Of a DNA stretch of 64,000 bases, positions 23,017 through 33,565 are shown piece by piece. Every line of letters starts with the position of its first letter. Position 1 is the stretch's first letter. The translations under genes were made by a program, and so were the position numbers. The notes beneath the pieces were generated by a model. That model was not told the DNA's origin. It saw only the letters and a list, made by a program, of their open reading frames with translations, and ran no database searches. The DNA lies in NCBI GenBank assembly GCA_030248225.1, contig JASANE010020347.1, positions 1 to 64,000 on the forward strand, in the 5' to 3' direction. The DNA is from Trileptium ribeirensis. Taxonomy: Eukaryota; Nematoda; Enoplea; Enoplida; Thoracostomopsidae.

Positions 23017-23563
23017 TTAATGGAGAATGTGTAAGACCCGTTGGTCTTTCGTCGCACACCATATACAAAACAAAACCATAAACAGCTTATTGAAACCAAA
23101 ACATAGCAATGATACATAATGACGGTAATACAGTTGACTCCATCGACAGAAAATGGCGACTGGGCCGCGAGACCAGGAATGGACTTGTTGATAAAGACAA
23201 AATAATATGATATGCAAATTAGCTAACACAATACCACTTTCATAATATAGAAAACAGTCCTGACATACTTTGCAGTTAATAGTAATCTTGCAGCAACTGG
23301 TTTTGTGCTGCTGCAGATGTGTGCAATATGCCTTGCAAACATTTTGTTGACAGGAAACATTGGTTTTCTTATTAGCAAGAGATAAAATACGAATCTTTGT
23401 TTTAATACTCAAAGTCATTTTACGGCAAGGAGAGACTTTGATGGTTAATCTAAGAGATTTTTGTGCATTTGTGTATCTCTTTTTAGTTCCAAATTTTTCG
23501 ACAAATCTTCGACAATTGTATAAATAAAGCGAAATCTTTAAAATAGAAAATTTTGTTACATGT
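23017..23563 (-). pseudogene. Cysteine-rich ORF, possibly a piggyBac transposase tail
   Basis: An open minus-strand frame of about 180 codons crosses this stretch, unusually long for local AT-rich DNA. A segment with paired cysteines (KKTNVSCQQNVCKAYC, then SCC, then CKVCQDC) resembles the cysteine-rich C-terminal domain of piggyBac-type transposases. The preceding part is basic. Its upstream side is cut at 23564, where a block shared with 31448 begins, so any N-terminal part is missing. No TTAA-flanked end was found. Family assignment is tentative; it may be a chance frame. Confidence 0.3.
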
Positions 23564-26105
23564 TTCCTCCTCAACAAGTGTTGAAGGTTAATGCCCTGGG
23601 TACAGTAGAGTACCAGAACATATCAATATTGCAAAGAGTGCGGAATTTTCACTGAAGATTCTTCGGCATATGTATACACTGTTAGCCTGATGATATGTTG
23701 CGGTACGTTTCGCTCTGTCTTCCCCCATCGCTGCATTTCACGGGGCACAAACATTAAATAAGGGGAATCGAATGTCTTCCTCGAAATCATAACAGATATT
23801 TATCTCCATAAAACGTAAGCGCTAGCGTAATATATCTTTAGGTTGATGGAGCATAAGTTGAACGTGTCATACTTTTCTGTAAATGTTTTATTGTAACAGG
23901 ACAGTTCCGGTCTGTCGGGTCTGTTACGTTGGCCCTAATTCGCATCAAGGCCCGTTAAGGACTCGACAAAGCCCGAAAGGCTTATAATCAGTGCTCTAAC
24001 ACGAATCGGCCAGACGTTCCGTCGTACAAACCTGGCCTCCGTAGCGCCATGGATTTGTACTGCTTGCGTATAACCTTGTCTACTTTGTCCGTTCGTGTAC
24101 CATATGCTTTCATGTAGGCAATTTTAAACGTTTTTCATATTGTTCTGTTTGTCCGTCGTATATGTCACCTTTTATATTAGAACAGGTATTGAATATAGGA
24201 AACGAGAAATTACGTGGATAGAACCAACCATAAGGGAATTTTAGGATTTATGGAGACTTCGACCAGGTCAGAATTTCTTGAGTACATTCTCAAGCACATA
24301 AGATCAAAATTACGACCGTCCGTCAATAGGAGGCCTCTCGGCCGCTCCCCATGCATCGAAAGGCAGTGGCTGTTCGCCGAACGACGAACAGCACTGACAC
24401 CAAAATTTGCTGGGAAGTAGTCAAGCATCAGTGTATTAAGTTTACCCAACTTAACCAGCACTTAGTCCCGTTGTTGAGCTTAAAGGAAAACAACGACAAA
24501 CGCGAAAACAACAAATTTGGATTTTGGAAAACGAATGAACCGGACGCGGTTTCAACGAGCAGTACCCGGTTACTGCTCCCTAATTTGAAATCATGCCCAG
24601 AGTTTTTTCGGTTCAGAATTAAACGGGCTTTCCGACGAGGTCTATTCGAACAAAATCGGTCCATAGGTGATTGAGTTATGTTAATAATTTCATCGCTCAT
24701 CTGTCTAAACAACCGCTGCTTACGCTAGGTAGGCTTGTTGCCATCAATTGATTACATCGACTTATCACGCTGTCAAAATCTCTTTTGTGACTACATATTT
24801 CTAGGACCTGAGCGAACCTTCGTCCGTCCTGTTTCTGACATGTTACGGTCCCTCTAACTGGTTACGGCTCTAATTCCGACAGATTTGGGCTAAATTGGCC
24901 CCACAACAAGGTAATCACCGAGTTAATAACACTACTATTTTCCAGGGAAAGTCGTAGATCGACCCTTTGGTTATTGGTGTGCCGATTTAGGGAATCTACA
25001 ACCCAGGAGCATCATAGTGTTACATCTTGTCTCTTCGTCGATAAGCAGGAAACGGCGAAAACTTACTCATAATTTTCATCCTTGTTAAAATCATTCGATC
25101 AGGAGTGCCCCCGTTAGAAGGAGCAACTCAGGTAAAAGTTTCATACACCATTATGTAACCCAGACATCAAGAATTCCAACGAGCCGTAACGGGTCTTTAT
25201 CATCCCAGCCGTTCATCCTCTATATCGCACCCCTATCGTGCATGCCATTTGCTATTGTATACTATAGGAGTTAACATTTAATTTTCTTCCATTTTGTGAC
25301 ATTGTATTATTTTTCTGCTAGTCTTAAATATTGGCATGCGACACCTCATTATACTCGCCTATTCTTGGCCAAGACAACGATATGCGGCGGGTCTTAGTCC
25401 AAGCCTCCGTTGACACGTAGTAACCTGTTAAAGTACGCCCAAAATCACCTAAGTCTCAGAGTAGGCACAAAATATCGAGGATTTTATCTTCAACTCAAAG
25501 GTTTATAAACATCCTCAGTGTGTTCACCTCATCGAGACGATTCCAAACATACCCGCCGGGTCTCCGTCCGCCCTCCCGTTAACCTGGTACAATCGTAAAT
25601 AGCGCCCCTACCTTTACCAAGACTCTCTCTATTTTCACCATTATAGTACTTTTCTAAATTTCGCCCGTGGGACTAGGGTATTACCATCTGAATCACCATT
25701 GGCGAGTCCAACGATTGCCCTGGGGCATCGTTCTGCCTAGCCGTTAGGTCAATAGAGCCAGCCAAATGCTCCCTATACTAATATATATACATTGACCCGC
25801 ATGGGTTAGGTCCTAATATTGGGCCTAACTCTTTGGCGTTTGGTTTCAATCGGACCCATTCTTCGTCCTGGGACCGAATTTAACGCGAGCCCACCAAAAA
25901 TCTCTTGGGAATCCCTTGTCCCCGACCCTTCCTTTGCCCGTTTGTTTTCTTTTCTGTCTTTCTCTAATCGACCTATTCGGTCGTCCTCTTGTTTCTGTGC
26001 GCTTGGTTGCCGTGTCATTTTGTTTCTTTCTGTTTCTGTGCCGCGCTGTTGTCGTCTCGTTCTGTTTCTGTTTCTTTTTGTTTTCTGTTCTCGTTTCCAG
26101 ACTGT
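23564..26105 (+). mobile_element. Duplicated block: 330 bp fragment plus 5' part of the TGTAACAG repeat (copy B)
   Basis: The block starts TTCCTCCTCAACA and runs about 330 bp to TTAT, then TGTAACAGGACAG at 23892. It continues with the head of the large repeat to about 26105, ending after the pyrimidine tract (25925-26100). It is nearly identical to 31448-33565 plus 35701-36025. The full right end of the repeat is missing. A minus-strand frame of 83 codons (24210-24461) is preserved at 32099-32350, but this merely reflects recent duplication. Unlike the second copy it has no piggyBac insertion: CCCTATACTAATATA is uninterrupted at about 25775. Confidence 0.8.
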
Positions 26106-26822
26106 CTGCCTTATTTTTGATCGAGGAGTGGTCGACGAGGAATCCACATGACGTCCCGTGTTATGTAAAGGGGTAGTAGCTGGTGCTCCCCGCTGGGATT
26201 AAAGGTGTAAGTGTGGGTGTGGGTGCTAGGACGGATAAAGACGGGGTTTTAATTTCCCTGAGCCTAGGCATATGAATGCTGTTGATCCATCAGCCACCCT
26301 AAAATTTCTGAGGTCGATCGTAGCAGTTAAGCGTTCCCTTGAGTCGATTTTTCCGTCCAATGTCCCTGGAATATGTACACAAATTGTTGAAGTACAGTGC
26401 AGTGGAAATTGCACTGCATTGCAGCCACATACAATGCACAAACAGCCAAACACCAAAATTTGAGAATTGGAGACGTAGAAGGGAGCAGCTAGAGATAAGA
26501 AAGATCGGGTCCAAATCTCGGACCCACGTGCCAGTCCATCTCTACTGTAGGATATGCCGAAGTTTCTAAGTAGGAGATGGAGTTTGTTGAAATCACGCCA
26601 AACTACGGTGATGATAGGATTTTCGGCCAATTCTAAAAGGAACGATCAGTCGCGGCTAGCGTAAGACGAACGTTCCTGAGGCTCGTAACCGTCGTACTTG
26701 AGTAGGATAACCATAAAAGTTCGATAAAAATCTCCTTCGCCTAAAACTAAACTCTACATATCGAGTCAAAGTCAGCAAAAGTTGCCCCCCAACCAAAATC
26801 TGCTATTTTTGGACCATTTTAG
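26106..26822 (+). other. Stretch upstream of the retroviral genes
   Basis: No gene is supported. A GTGTGGGTGTGGG run is at 26208-26225, and an inverted motif GCAGTGGAAATTGCACTGC lies at about 26399-26418. The end (TGCTATTTTTGGACCATTTTAG, 26801-26822) has the pyrimidine-rich form of a 3' splice acceptor and immediately precedes the open frame that leads into the envelope gene. Spliced envelope messages are known for insect errantiviruses, so an acceptor here would be natural. Confidence 0.4.
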
Positions 26823-27013
26823 AAGCTAATACACCCGATCCCGAGGTAGTACAAGTACAACCAGCTGAGAAACTGAGTTCAGTTGGAGAAACTGCTGAAG
26901 CCGCAGTCACGGAAACAATTGATCATCGCGTTGCTAATGTGATTAGGGAAGGTACTTCGTCTATTGACAGCAATGCGGAAATTGAGCCAGAGCCCGAAAC
27001 AACGCCTTTCTAA
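26823..27013 (+). pseudogene. C-terminal tail of a retroviral polyprotein
   Basis: An open frame of 62 codons runs from just after the putative splice acceptor to TAA at 27011-27013, ending 48 bases before the envelope start. It is rich in Glu, Pro, Val and Thr (ends EPEPETTPF) and has no recognised domain. In Ty3/gypsy viruses with an envelope, the end of the pol gene usually lies directly before env, which fits this place. A short leader peptide is an alternative. The rest of integrase is not seen upstream. Confidence 0.45.
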
Positions 27014-27061
27014 CGTCACATAGGACGCACACCTTTAACTAACTATCTATACACTGCTATT

Positions 27062-28966
27062 ATGGTCCTATGGCTTTTAATGCTCGGAACTGTAGGTGGT
27101 AGTCTGTCTCCTTTTAGTGACAAGATCTCTTGTTTGAGCTCCTTTATGAATCAACAGGTTGGTGTTGTCATCGAACCTCAAGGTTTGATGATTACCTCTG
27201 ACCAAATGACACACGTGCCCGTGGTCCTTCAATTGTATCTGATGGACTGGGATAGAAAACAAACCGCCGCTGGGGATAGTGACTGTCCACCCTATGCCGG
27301 AGATGGAACCTGCAGATCCGATTGCTGTAGGGTTGCGAATTGCACCGAATACCTCCATTTGCAACAGACTTTGCGGGACTTAGAACTTGAGTTGGACCGA
27401 GCCTATAATGGTGTACTTGACACCAAGTACTACTCGCTGCTAGTGCACTCGTTTTGTGCTGCGAACGAACAACTGTGCGACTTAACTAGCCAACGGGATA
27501 AACGCTTTGTGAGCCCAATAGCTGACGCCGCAGGAGCTGTGTCTGGATTTCTTGGAATAGGAATGGCTTTTGCCAATGGCGTGCATATTCATAATGTCAA
27601 ACGGCAAGTAAGTGCTCTGGAAAAGTGTATGCGTGAAACAAATGACATCTCTTTCCGCAACACGCAAGCTATTAGGCTTTTGACCCATGCTAACGAGGAC
27701 GTTTACGCTTTTCTCCACCATAGCATGCAGGAGGTGATCTCGATGATTGAGCAAGTTCACTGCAATAACGAACGAGAGATAGCGCTCGTCCACCGACAAC
27801 TAATTGATCATATCCTCCGTACTAACATAGGAGCTTTGGGTCAAGCTATTATGGAATCAATGCTCAGCGGACAATTATCCCCAGCTGTTGTCGACGTAGT
27901 TATGCTTCGACGGCTGTTTGCAATGGACCCTCGCATTTCGAAAACAATCCTGTCCCGTGCGCCCAGCTTGACTTACCACTTTGGACGCGTATGCCCGAAA
28001 GCGTAGACTTAACCGGCTTTCGATTCGGGTTTATTCGACAGTTGCCCCTACCTAAGAAGAGCGATGAACACCATTATTTTCGCATAGACAATACCGGCTG
28101 GAATACTCCCGATGAACAAACGCATTTGAAATTGCCTTTACCACGGCACGCCGCCCGAGTTTGACAAATCCGTTTTGAGGCTCTAAATTTGCAAGTTTGT
28201 AAGCAACGACCCGGCATCGCGTTCTGTGACCGCATGCCATCGTACAATATCAACGTACGCACTGTCTTGAGTGGGTTCATAGCAGGGGAGTTAATACTCG
28301 AAAATGTCAAACATGCCTATCGAAATAGCTCTCTTCTAGGACCGCTTACTAAAGATTCTGACATTTATACTACTACTCAGGGAGCTCTTATTCGAATACT
28401 TGAATCAGAGGTGGTCCTTACTAATCGACAACAGCTAGCTCATGTAACACACGGACAAAGACAAACCGTAAAGGTTCCACCAAATGGCGTGTTATGGTTT
28501 CCAAATGGAAACTATACCCGACTGATAATAGATTCATTGGTACTTGCTGCGACCAGAGAAGATAACTATCAAGGTAGGACCAAATATCACCATTGATCGA
28601 CTTAGTAGTCTCGAGTTTACACCGTTCACTTGGAGTTCGCTTGACAGCGCTGAGGCTACTAACTTACAGGTAGCCCAGATTCTTAGGGAACAAGTTAATA
28701 GGATAATGAATTTCCCTGTTTTGGAATATACTGGAATGTCTCCCTATTTCATAGTTACTTTTCTAATAGGTCTTGTTAGCTTTGGGTACATCATGACTAA
28801 ATGTAGGATATCACCCAAGTATGGCAAATATCTACCGAAATGGATGCCTTTTCGCTAGCGTCTAATTGAGACGACTACTCGCCCTAGAAAAGTAATCAGG
28901 TGGATTCGAACTCGTCCGCTAGTGCCTAGTGCTCCTTCTGAGGATGATTACACCTACACCGGGTAA
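27062..28966 (+). pseudogene. env: Endogenous retroviral envelope glycoprotein, broken
   Basis: The first frame (27062-28006, 314 codons) starts with a hydrophobic signal-like segment (residues 1-14). It has a cysteine cluster around residues 75-93, an NCT glycosylation site at 93-95 and a furin-type cleavage motif RDKR at residues 145-148. A Gly/Ala-rich hydrophobic stretch (149-172) follows, as in fusion peptides, and then a heptad-like region (about 176-235). Reading shifts frame near 27985; the second frame has a TGA at 28162-28164 and runs to 28596. A second shift near 28560 leads to a frame with a membrane-spanning segment at about 28745-28800 and a TAG at 28856-28858. The frame stays open beyond it to TAA at 28964-28966, a basic then acidic tail. 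This resembles class I-type fusion proteins of errantivirus/F-protein kind. It is not functional as it stands. Confidence 0.75.
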
Positions 28967-29069
28967 AGAACAGGCTAGTGAAGCTACGATTACAACTTCG
29001 GGACCGCCGGGCGTGTAAGTGGTGCCAAATCGAGTCCACAGCGCTCTTCTAGGTTACAAACATAACGAA

Positions 29070-29521
29070 CCTCTTCTGAGGAAGAATTAACATTTATCGA
29101 CGATAATGAGCTCTTTGTAGCTCCAAGACGAGAACCTAGTATTGGAACTCGTTCTGGTGTCCTAACTAGACATCTAAACACCTGTTTCGCTGGTAATACC
29201 CCTCTGTTGATTAATACTACTATGTTAGGGACACCTGTTACGACTCTTGTGGATACGGGAACAGATATTTCAATTATGTCCCAATCTCTGGCAGCTTGTG
29301 TGGGTCTAGTACCTAAGGACTCGAACGCTACCCGAGTTGTGTCAGCTACTCAACAGGAGTTAGTAATAAACGGGACTGTTAATGTACCCATAACCATCGG
29401 ATTACTCAACACACCCTGCGAGTTTCAAGTAACAGCTGACACACCTTATGAGTGTATTTTAGGTACTGATTTTATGGCATTACTGCCATACGTTGCCATC
29501 AATTTTAAGGATGGTGCGTGA
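29070..29521 (+). pseudogene. pro: Retropepsin-type protease of a Ty3/gypsy element
   Basis: The frame is open for about 150 codons, from just after a TAA near 29067 to a TGA at 29519-29521. The catalytic motif DTGTDIS is at 29252-29272 and the second conserved motif ILGTDF at about 29456-29473, with spacing normal for a retroviral aspartic protease of about 100 residues. An acidic/basic linker (EEELTFIDD, then APRRE) precedes the domain. The domain itself looks intact, but the normal upstream gag is absent and the envelope gene lies where gag should be. The protein would have cleaved the polyprotein in the virus-like particle. Confidence 0.75.
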
Positions 29522-30378
29522 CTAAACTTAACCTGCGCTCACTAATTATGCCATTTTGCAGAACCCGATGTCGAATCTACATCCAATGTTAGCAAACAAG
29601 TAAGAAAGGATATTCTATTTATTGCTAGCCCAGAAGTAGTGATTCGCAATTGGCCAATAACAGTTCTACGACAATTATTAGTTTTCACTTAGGATTCGTC
29701 TCTGTTCGCGAACAAATTCAATGCAAATGCGACGGCATATACGAAAGGGTCCTGTATTTTGTCGGTATGATCGCGAACATAACCCTTGGTAATTCAAGAG
29801 AGATCAAATTTCGTTCGCAAACAATTTTAATGTTAGCGAACAGAAAACAGCAAATTTTTGCTTGAGTTGATAGAGTTCGGTAACACAATTTTTTGGAAAT
29901 AACAAAATAGGATAGTCAGCGGGTGCAGGTTAAGCGTGCTCACGCATAGGCGTTTAGACCTATACAACGGTGCAGAAAACTTCTCGGTACTTTTCGCTGA
30001 TCAAGACGACTATAAACCACCAGTTATTAATGTGGTGAGTCAAAAATATGTTCAGATACCAGCGAACACGGAGATATTTATTAACGCTGTACCTGAAGTC
30101 GCATAACCGAGTGTTGGACAAGCTCTACTTGTCCCTGGTCCGTCTATTCTTGATGTAGCTATTGCCAACTCTCTAGTGTTAACTGGACAGCACCTGATTC
30201 CGGTTGCTGTTATGAACTTTGGAAATGTCACAGCAGCAATACATGCTGGACAAACCATCGGACATATTGAACATAATGAGGTGGAGGTACTATATGACTC
30301 TTCTAACCGTCTATTACAATTAGAACCCCTCGTAGGGTTAAACAGTGTAATAACATAGCAGTAGCTGCAAAGAACGTA
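29522..30378 (+). pseudogene. Degraded linker between protease and reverse transcriptase
   Basis: From about 30007 to 30357 a broken frame (one TAA near 30104) encodes a beta-rich segment with VPGPSILDVA, a VPVAV-like GQHLIPVAVM and HAGQTIGHIE. Such segments commonly lie between protease and reverse transcriptase in Ty3/gypsy polyproteins. The part from 29522 to 29935 is AT-rich, contains GTTCGCGAAC and GTTAGCGAAC-type repeats near 29703 and 29835, and has no domain I recognise. It may be a small insertion. Confidence 0.5.
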
Positions 30379-31447
30379 GTGCAGCTAGTTAACGAGCAGA
30401 AGAAGTCTATCGATTCTGAGCGATCTGTTCAGGTATTAGGTAAAATTGATTTAGGCGATACTTCTCTAACATCGTATGAGCTAAAACAATTGAAGACGGT
30501 CCTGTCAGAGAATGCCGATGTCTTTAGTACCCAGCCTTTTGACTTGGATAGATGTGGAATGCATCGACACAGAATTTTGACCGGAAATGCCAAGCCTATC
30601 AAACACGTACCTTATCGGCTAGCTCACTCACTACGTGAACCATTGAGTGAGGAACTCGACAACATGGTCGAAGCTGCACTAATAACACCATCTGATCCTC
30701 CATGGGGATTTAGTATAGTCTACGTCACGAAAAGTGATGGTACCCTTCTCCTTTGTGTAGACTTTCGTAAAGTAAATATTGTGGCTGAGCGATACGTGTA
30801 CCCACTGCCACGTATCGACGACATCCTCGGATGCCTGCGTACCATTAAGTTCGTGTCCAGTCTTGACCGTAACAAGGGATTTTGGCAACTCGAACTGAAC
30901 CCTGAAACCAAGGAAAAGACTTTCTTTGTCACTGTTCATGGACAGTACGAATATAATATGTTACCGTGTGGCTTGAATACATTGCCTGGAGCCTTCCAGC
31001 GATGCATGTCAATCATTCTTAAAGGTCTGGAATGTGAGCGATGTTTGATTTTACATCGAAGATATTCTAGTTTTCTCGCCCAATTTGGAACAACATTTGG
31101 CCGATTTGGTGACCGTATTTGACCGATTCCATAAGGCCAACCTAAAATTGAAACCATCAGAAGGTTAGCTTTGGCAGAAATAACTCAGATATTTAGCGCA
31201 TATTATTAATTCTGAGGGAGTGAAACCTTATCCGGAGAAACCTCGGCTATCGATAATTATAAACGCTCCAAATCTTTCAAACAGTTACAAAGTTTCCTTT
31301 GACTCGTTCGCTATTATCACAAATTCATTCCACATTACTCGGAAATTTGTGAACCTCTTAACGCCCTTCGGCGTAAAGATTCTGAGTTCAAATGGACACC
31401 CCAATGTGAGAAGGCTTTTGTTAAATTACGTAAGGCTCTAATTCAAC
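30379..31447 (+). pseudogene. pol: Ty3/gypsy reverse transcriptase with broken RNase H
   Basis: The 247-codon frame to 31122 carries the expected order: an N-terminal FDLDRCGMHRHRI segment, CVDFRKVN (motif with the fingers arginine/lysine), YPLPRIDDIL, then SSLDRNKGFWQ with the first catalytic aspartate, and LPCGLNTLPGAFQR. Just before the polymerase active site the frame is lost in a T run (31049-31052). In the next frame the active site reads YIED (31052-31063) instead of the usual Y-x-D-D. The following RNase H lead-in continues with further stops (near 31170) to a CEKAF-type motif, and ends at 31447 where an unrelated block begins. Most of RNase H and all of integrase are missing. Confidence 0.85.
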
Positions 31448-31780
31448 TTCCTCCTCAACACGTGTTGAAGGTTAATGCCCTGGGTACAGTAGAGTACCAG
31501 AACAATCAATATTGCAAAGAGTGCGGAATTTTTACTGAAGATTCTTCGGCATATGTATACACTGCTAGCCTGATGAAATGTTGCGGTGCGTTTCGCTCTG
31601 TGTTCCCCCATCGCTGCATTTCACGGGGCACAAACATCAAATAAGGGGAATCGAATGTCTTCCTCGAAATCATTACAGATATTTATCTCCATAAAACGTA
31701 AGCGCTAGCGTAATATATCTTTAGGTTGATGGTGCATAAGTTGAACGTGTCATACTTTTCTGTAAATATATATGTTTTAT
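31448..31780 (+). repeat. 330 bp Cys-rich fragment shared with 23564-23891
   Basis: Homology with the block at 23564 begins here, so this is an insertion or junction inside the former RNase H, not part of it. It opens with the palindrome CAACACGTGTTG (31456-31467). A short frame to 31644 has four to five cysteines (CKEC, MKCCG, HRC); in the other copy the frame is broken. It ends in TTAT immediately before the large repeat. There is no purine tract before TGTAACAG, as would be expected next to a 3' LTR. Origin unknown. Confidence 0.6.
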
Positions 31781-33565
31781 TGTAACAGGACAGTTCCGGT
31801 CTGTCCGGTGTGTTACGTTGGCCCTAATTCTCATCAAGGCCCGTTAAGGGCTCGACAAAGCCCGAAAGGCTGATAATCAGTGCTCTAACACGAATCCGCC
31901 CGACGTTCCGTCGTACAAACCTGGCCCCCGTAGCGCGATGGATTTGTACTGCATGCGTATAACCTTGTCTACTTTGTCCGTTCGTGTACTATATGCTTTC
32001 ATGTAGGCAATTTTAAACGTTTTTCATATTGTTCTATTTGTCCGTCGTATATGTCACCTTTTATATTGGAACAGGTATTGAATATAGGAAACGAGAAATT
32101 ACGTGGATAGGACCAACCATAAGGGAATTTTAGGATTTATGGAGACTTCGACCAGGTTAGAATTTCTTGAGTACATTCTCAAGCACATAAGATCAAAATT
32201 ACGACCGTCCGTCAATAGGAGGCCTCTCGGCCGCTCCCCATGCATCGAAAGGCAGTGGCTGTTCGCCGAATGACGAACAGAACCGACACCGAAATTTGCT
32301 GGGAAGTAGTCAAGCATCAATGTATTAAGTTTGCTCAGCTTAACCAGCACTTATTCCCGTATTTGTGCTTAAAGGAAAACAACAACAAACGCGAAAACAA
32401 CAAATTTGGATTTTTCAGTGCAGAGTTAAACGGGATTTCCGACGAGGTCTATTAGAACAACAGCAGTCCATAGGTCTTTGAGTTATATTAATAATTTCAT
32501 CGCTCATCCGTCTGAACAACCGCTGCTTACGCGCTTACACTAGGTAGGGTTGTTGTCATCAATTGATTACATCGACTTTTCACGCTGTTAAAATCTATTT
32601 TGTGGCTACATATTTCTAGGACATGAGCGAATCTTCGCTGGTCTTGTTTCTGACATGCTACGGCTCTAATTCCGACAGACTTGAGTTAAATTGGTCCCAC
32701 AACAAGGTAATCACCGAGTTTATAACTCCTTACGATTTTCTAGGGAAGGTCCTAGATCGATCCTTTCGGTATTGCCGATTTAGCGAACCTACAACCCAGG
32801 AGCATCATGGTGTTACATCTTGTCTCTTCGTCGGTACGCAGGAAATGGCGAAAGCTTACTCATAATTTTCATCATTGTTAAAATCACTCGTTCAGGAGTG
32901 CCCCATCATTCCTTCCTGTTCCAAGAGCAACTCCGGTAAAAGTTTCATGCGCCATTGTGTAACCCGGACATCAAGTATTCCAACGAGCCCTTATTGGCCC
33001 AGCCGTTCATCCGCCATAACGTGCTTCCTACCGTGCATGTCATTTGCTATTATATACTATAGAAGTTAGCATTTAATTTTCTTCCATTTTGTGACATAGT
33101 ATTATTTTTCTGCTAGCCTTAAATATTGGCATGCGACACCTCATTAGACTCGCCTATTCTTGGCCAAGACAACGATATGCGGCGGTCTTAGTCCATGCCT
33201 CCGTTGACCCGTAGTAACCCGTTAAAGTACGCCCAAAATCACCTAAGTCTCAGAGTGGGCACAAAATATCGAAATTTTATCTTCAACTCAAAGGTTTGCA
33301 AAACACCTTCATTGTGTTCATCACATCGAGACGATTCCAAACATACCCGACGGGTCTCCGTTCGCCCTCCCGTTAACCTGGGACAATCATAAATAGCGCC
33401 CCTCCTTTGCCAAGACTCTCTCTATTTTCACCATTATAGTACTTTTCTAAATTTTGCTAGGGTATTACCATCTGAATCACCATTGGCGAGTCCAACGATT
33501 GCCCTGGGGCATCGTTCTGCCTAGCCGTTAGGTCAAGAGAGCCAGCCAAATGCTCCCTATACTAA

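Noticed and set aside
24210..24461. Minus-strand 83-codon frame preserved in two copies
   Set aside because: The two copies are nearly identical DNA from a recent duplication, and copy A has no equivalent frame, so preservation is not evidence of coding.
25806..26176. Arg/Lys/Glu-rich or Phe/Ser-rich frames of about 110 codons
   Set aside because: Low-complexity translation of the pyrimidine tract, paralleled at 35666-36099, without conserved frame.
29020..29038. TGGTGCC as a tRNA primer-binding site between env and protease
   Set aside because: Only seven to nine bases fit a tRNA end (tRNA-Phe like), and no LTR end precedes it.
31781..31800. 3' LTR directly following the polymerase gene
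   Set aside because: No polypurine tract lies before TGTAACAG, integrase is absent, and the 330 bp before it is shared with another locus, so the repeat probably inserted independently; not fully excluded.
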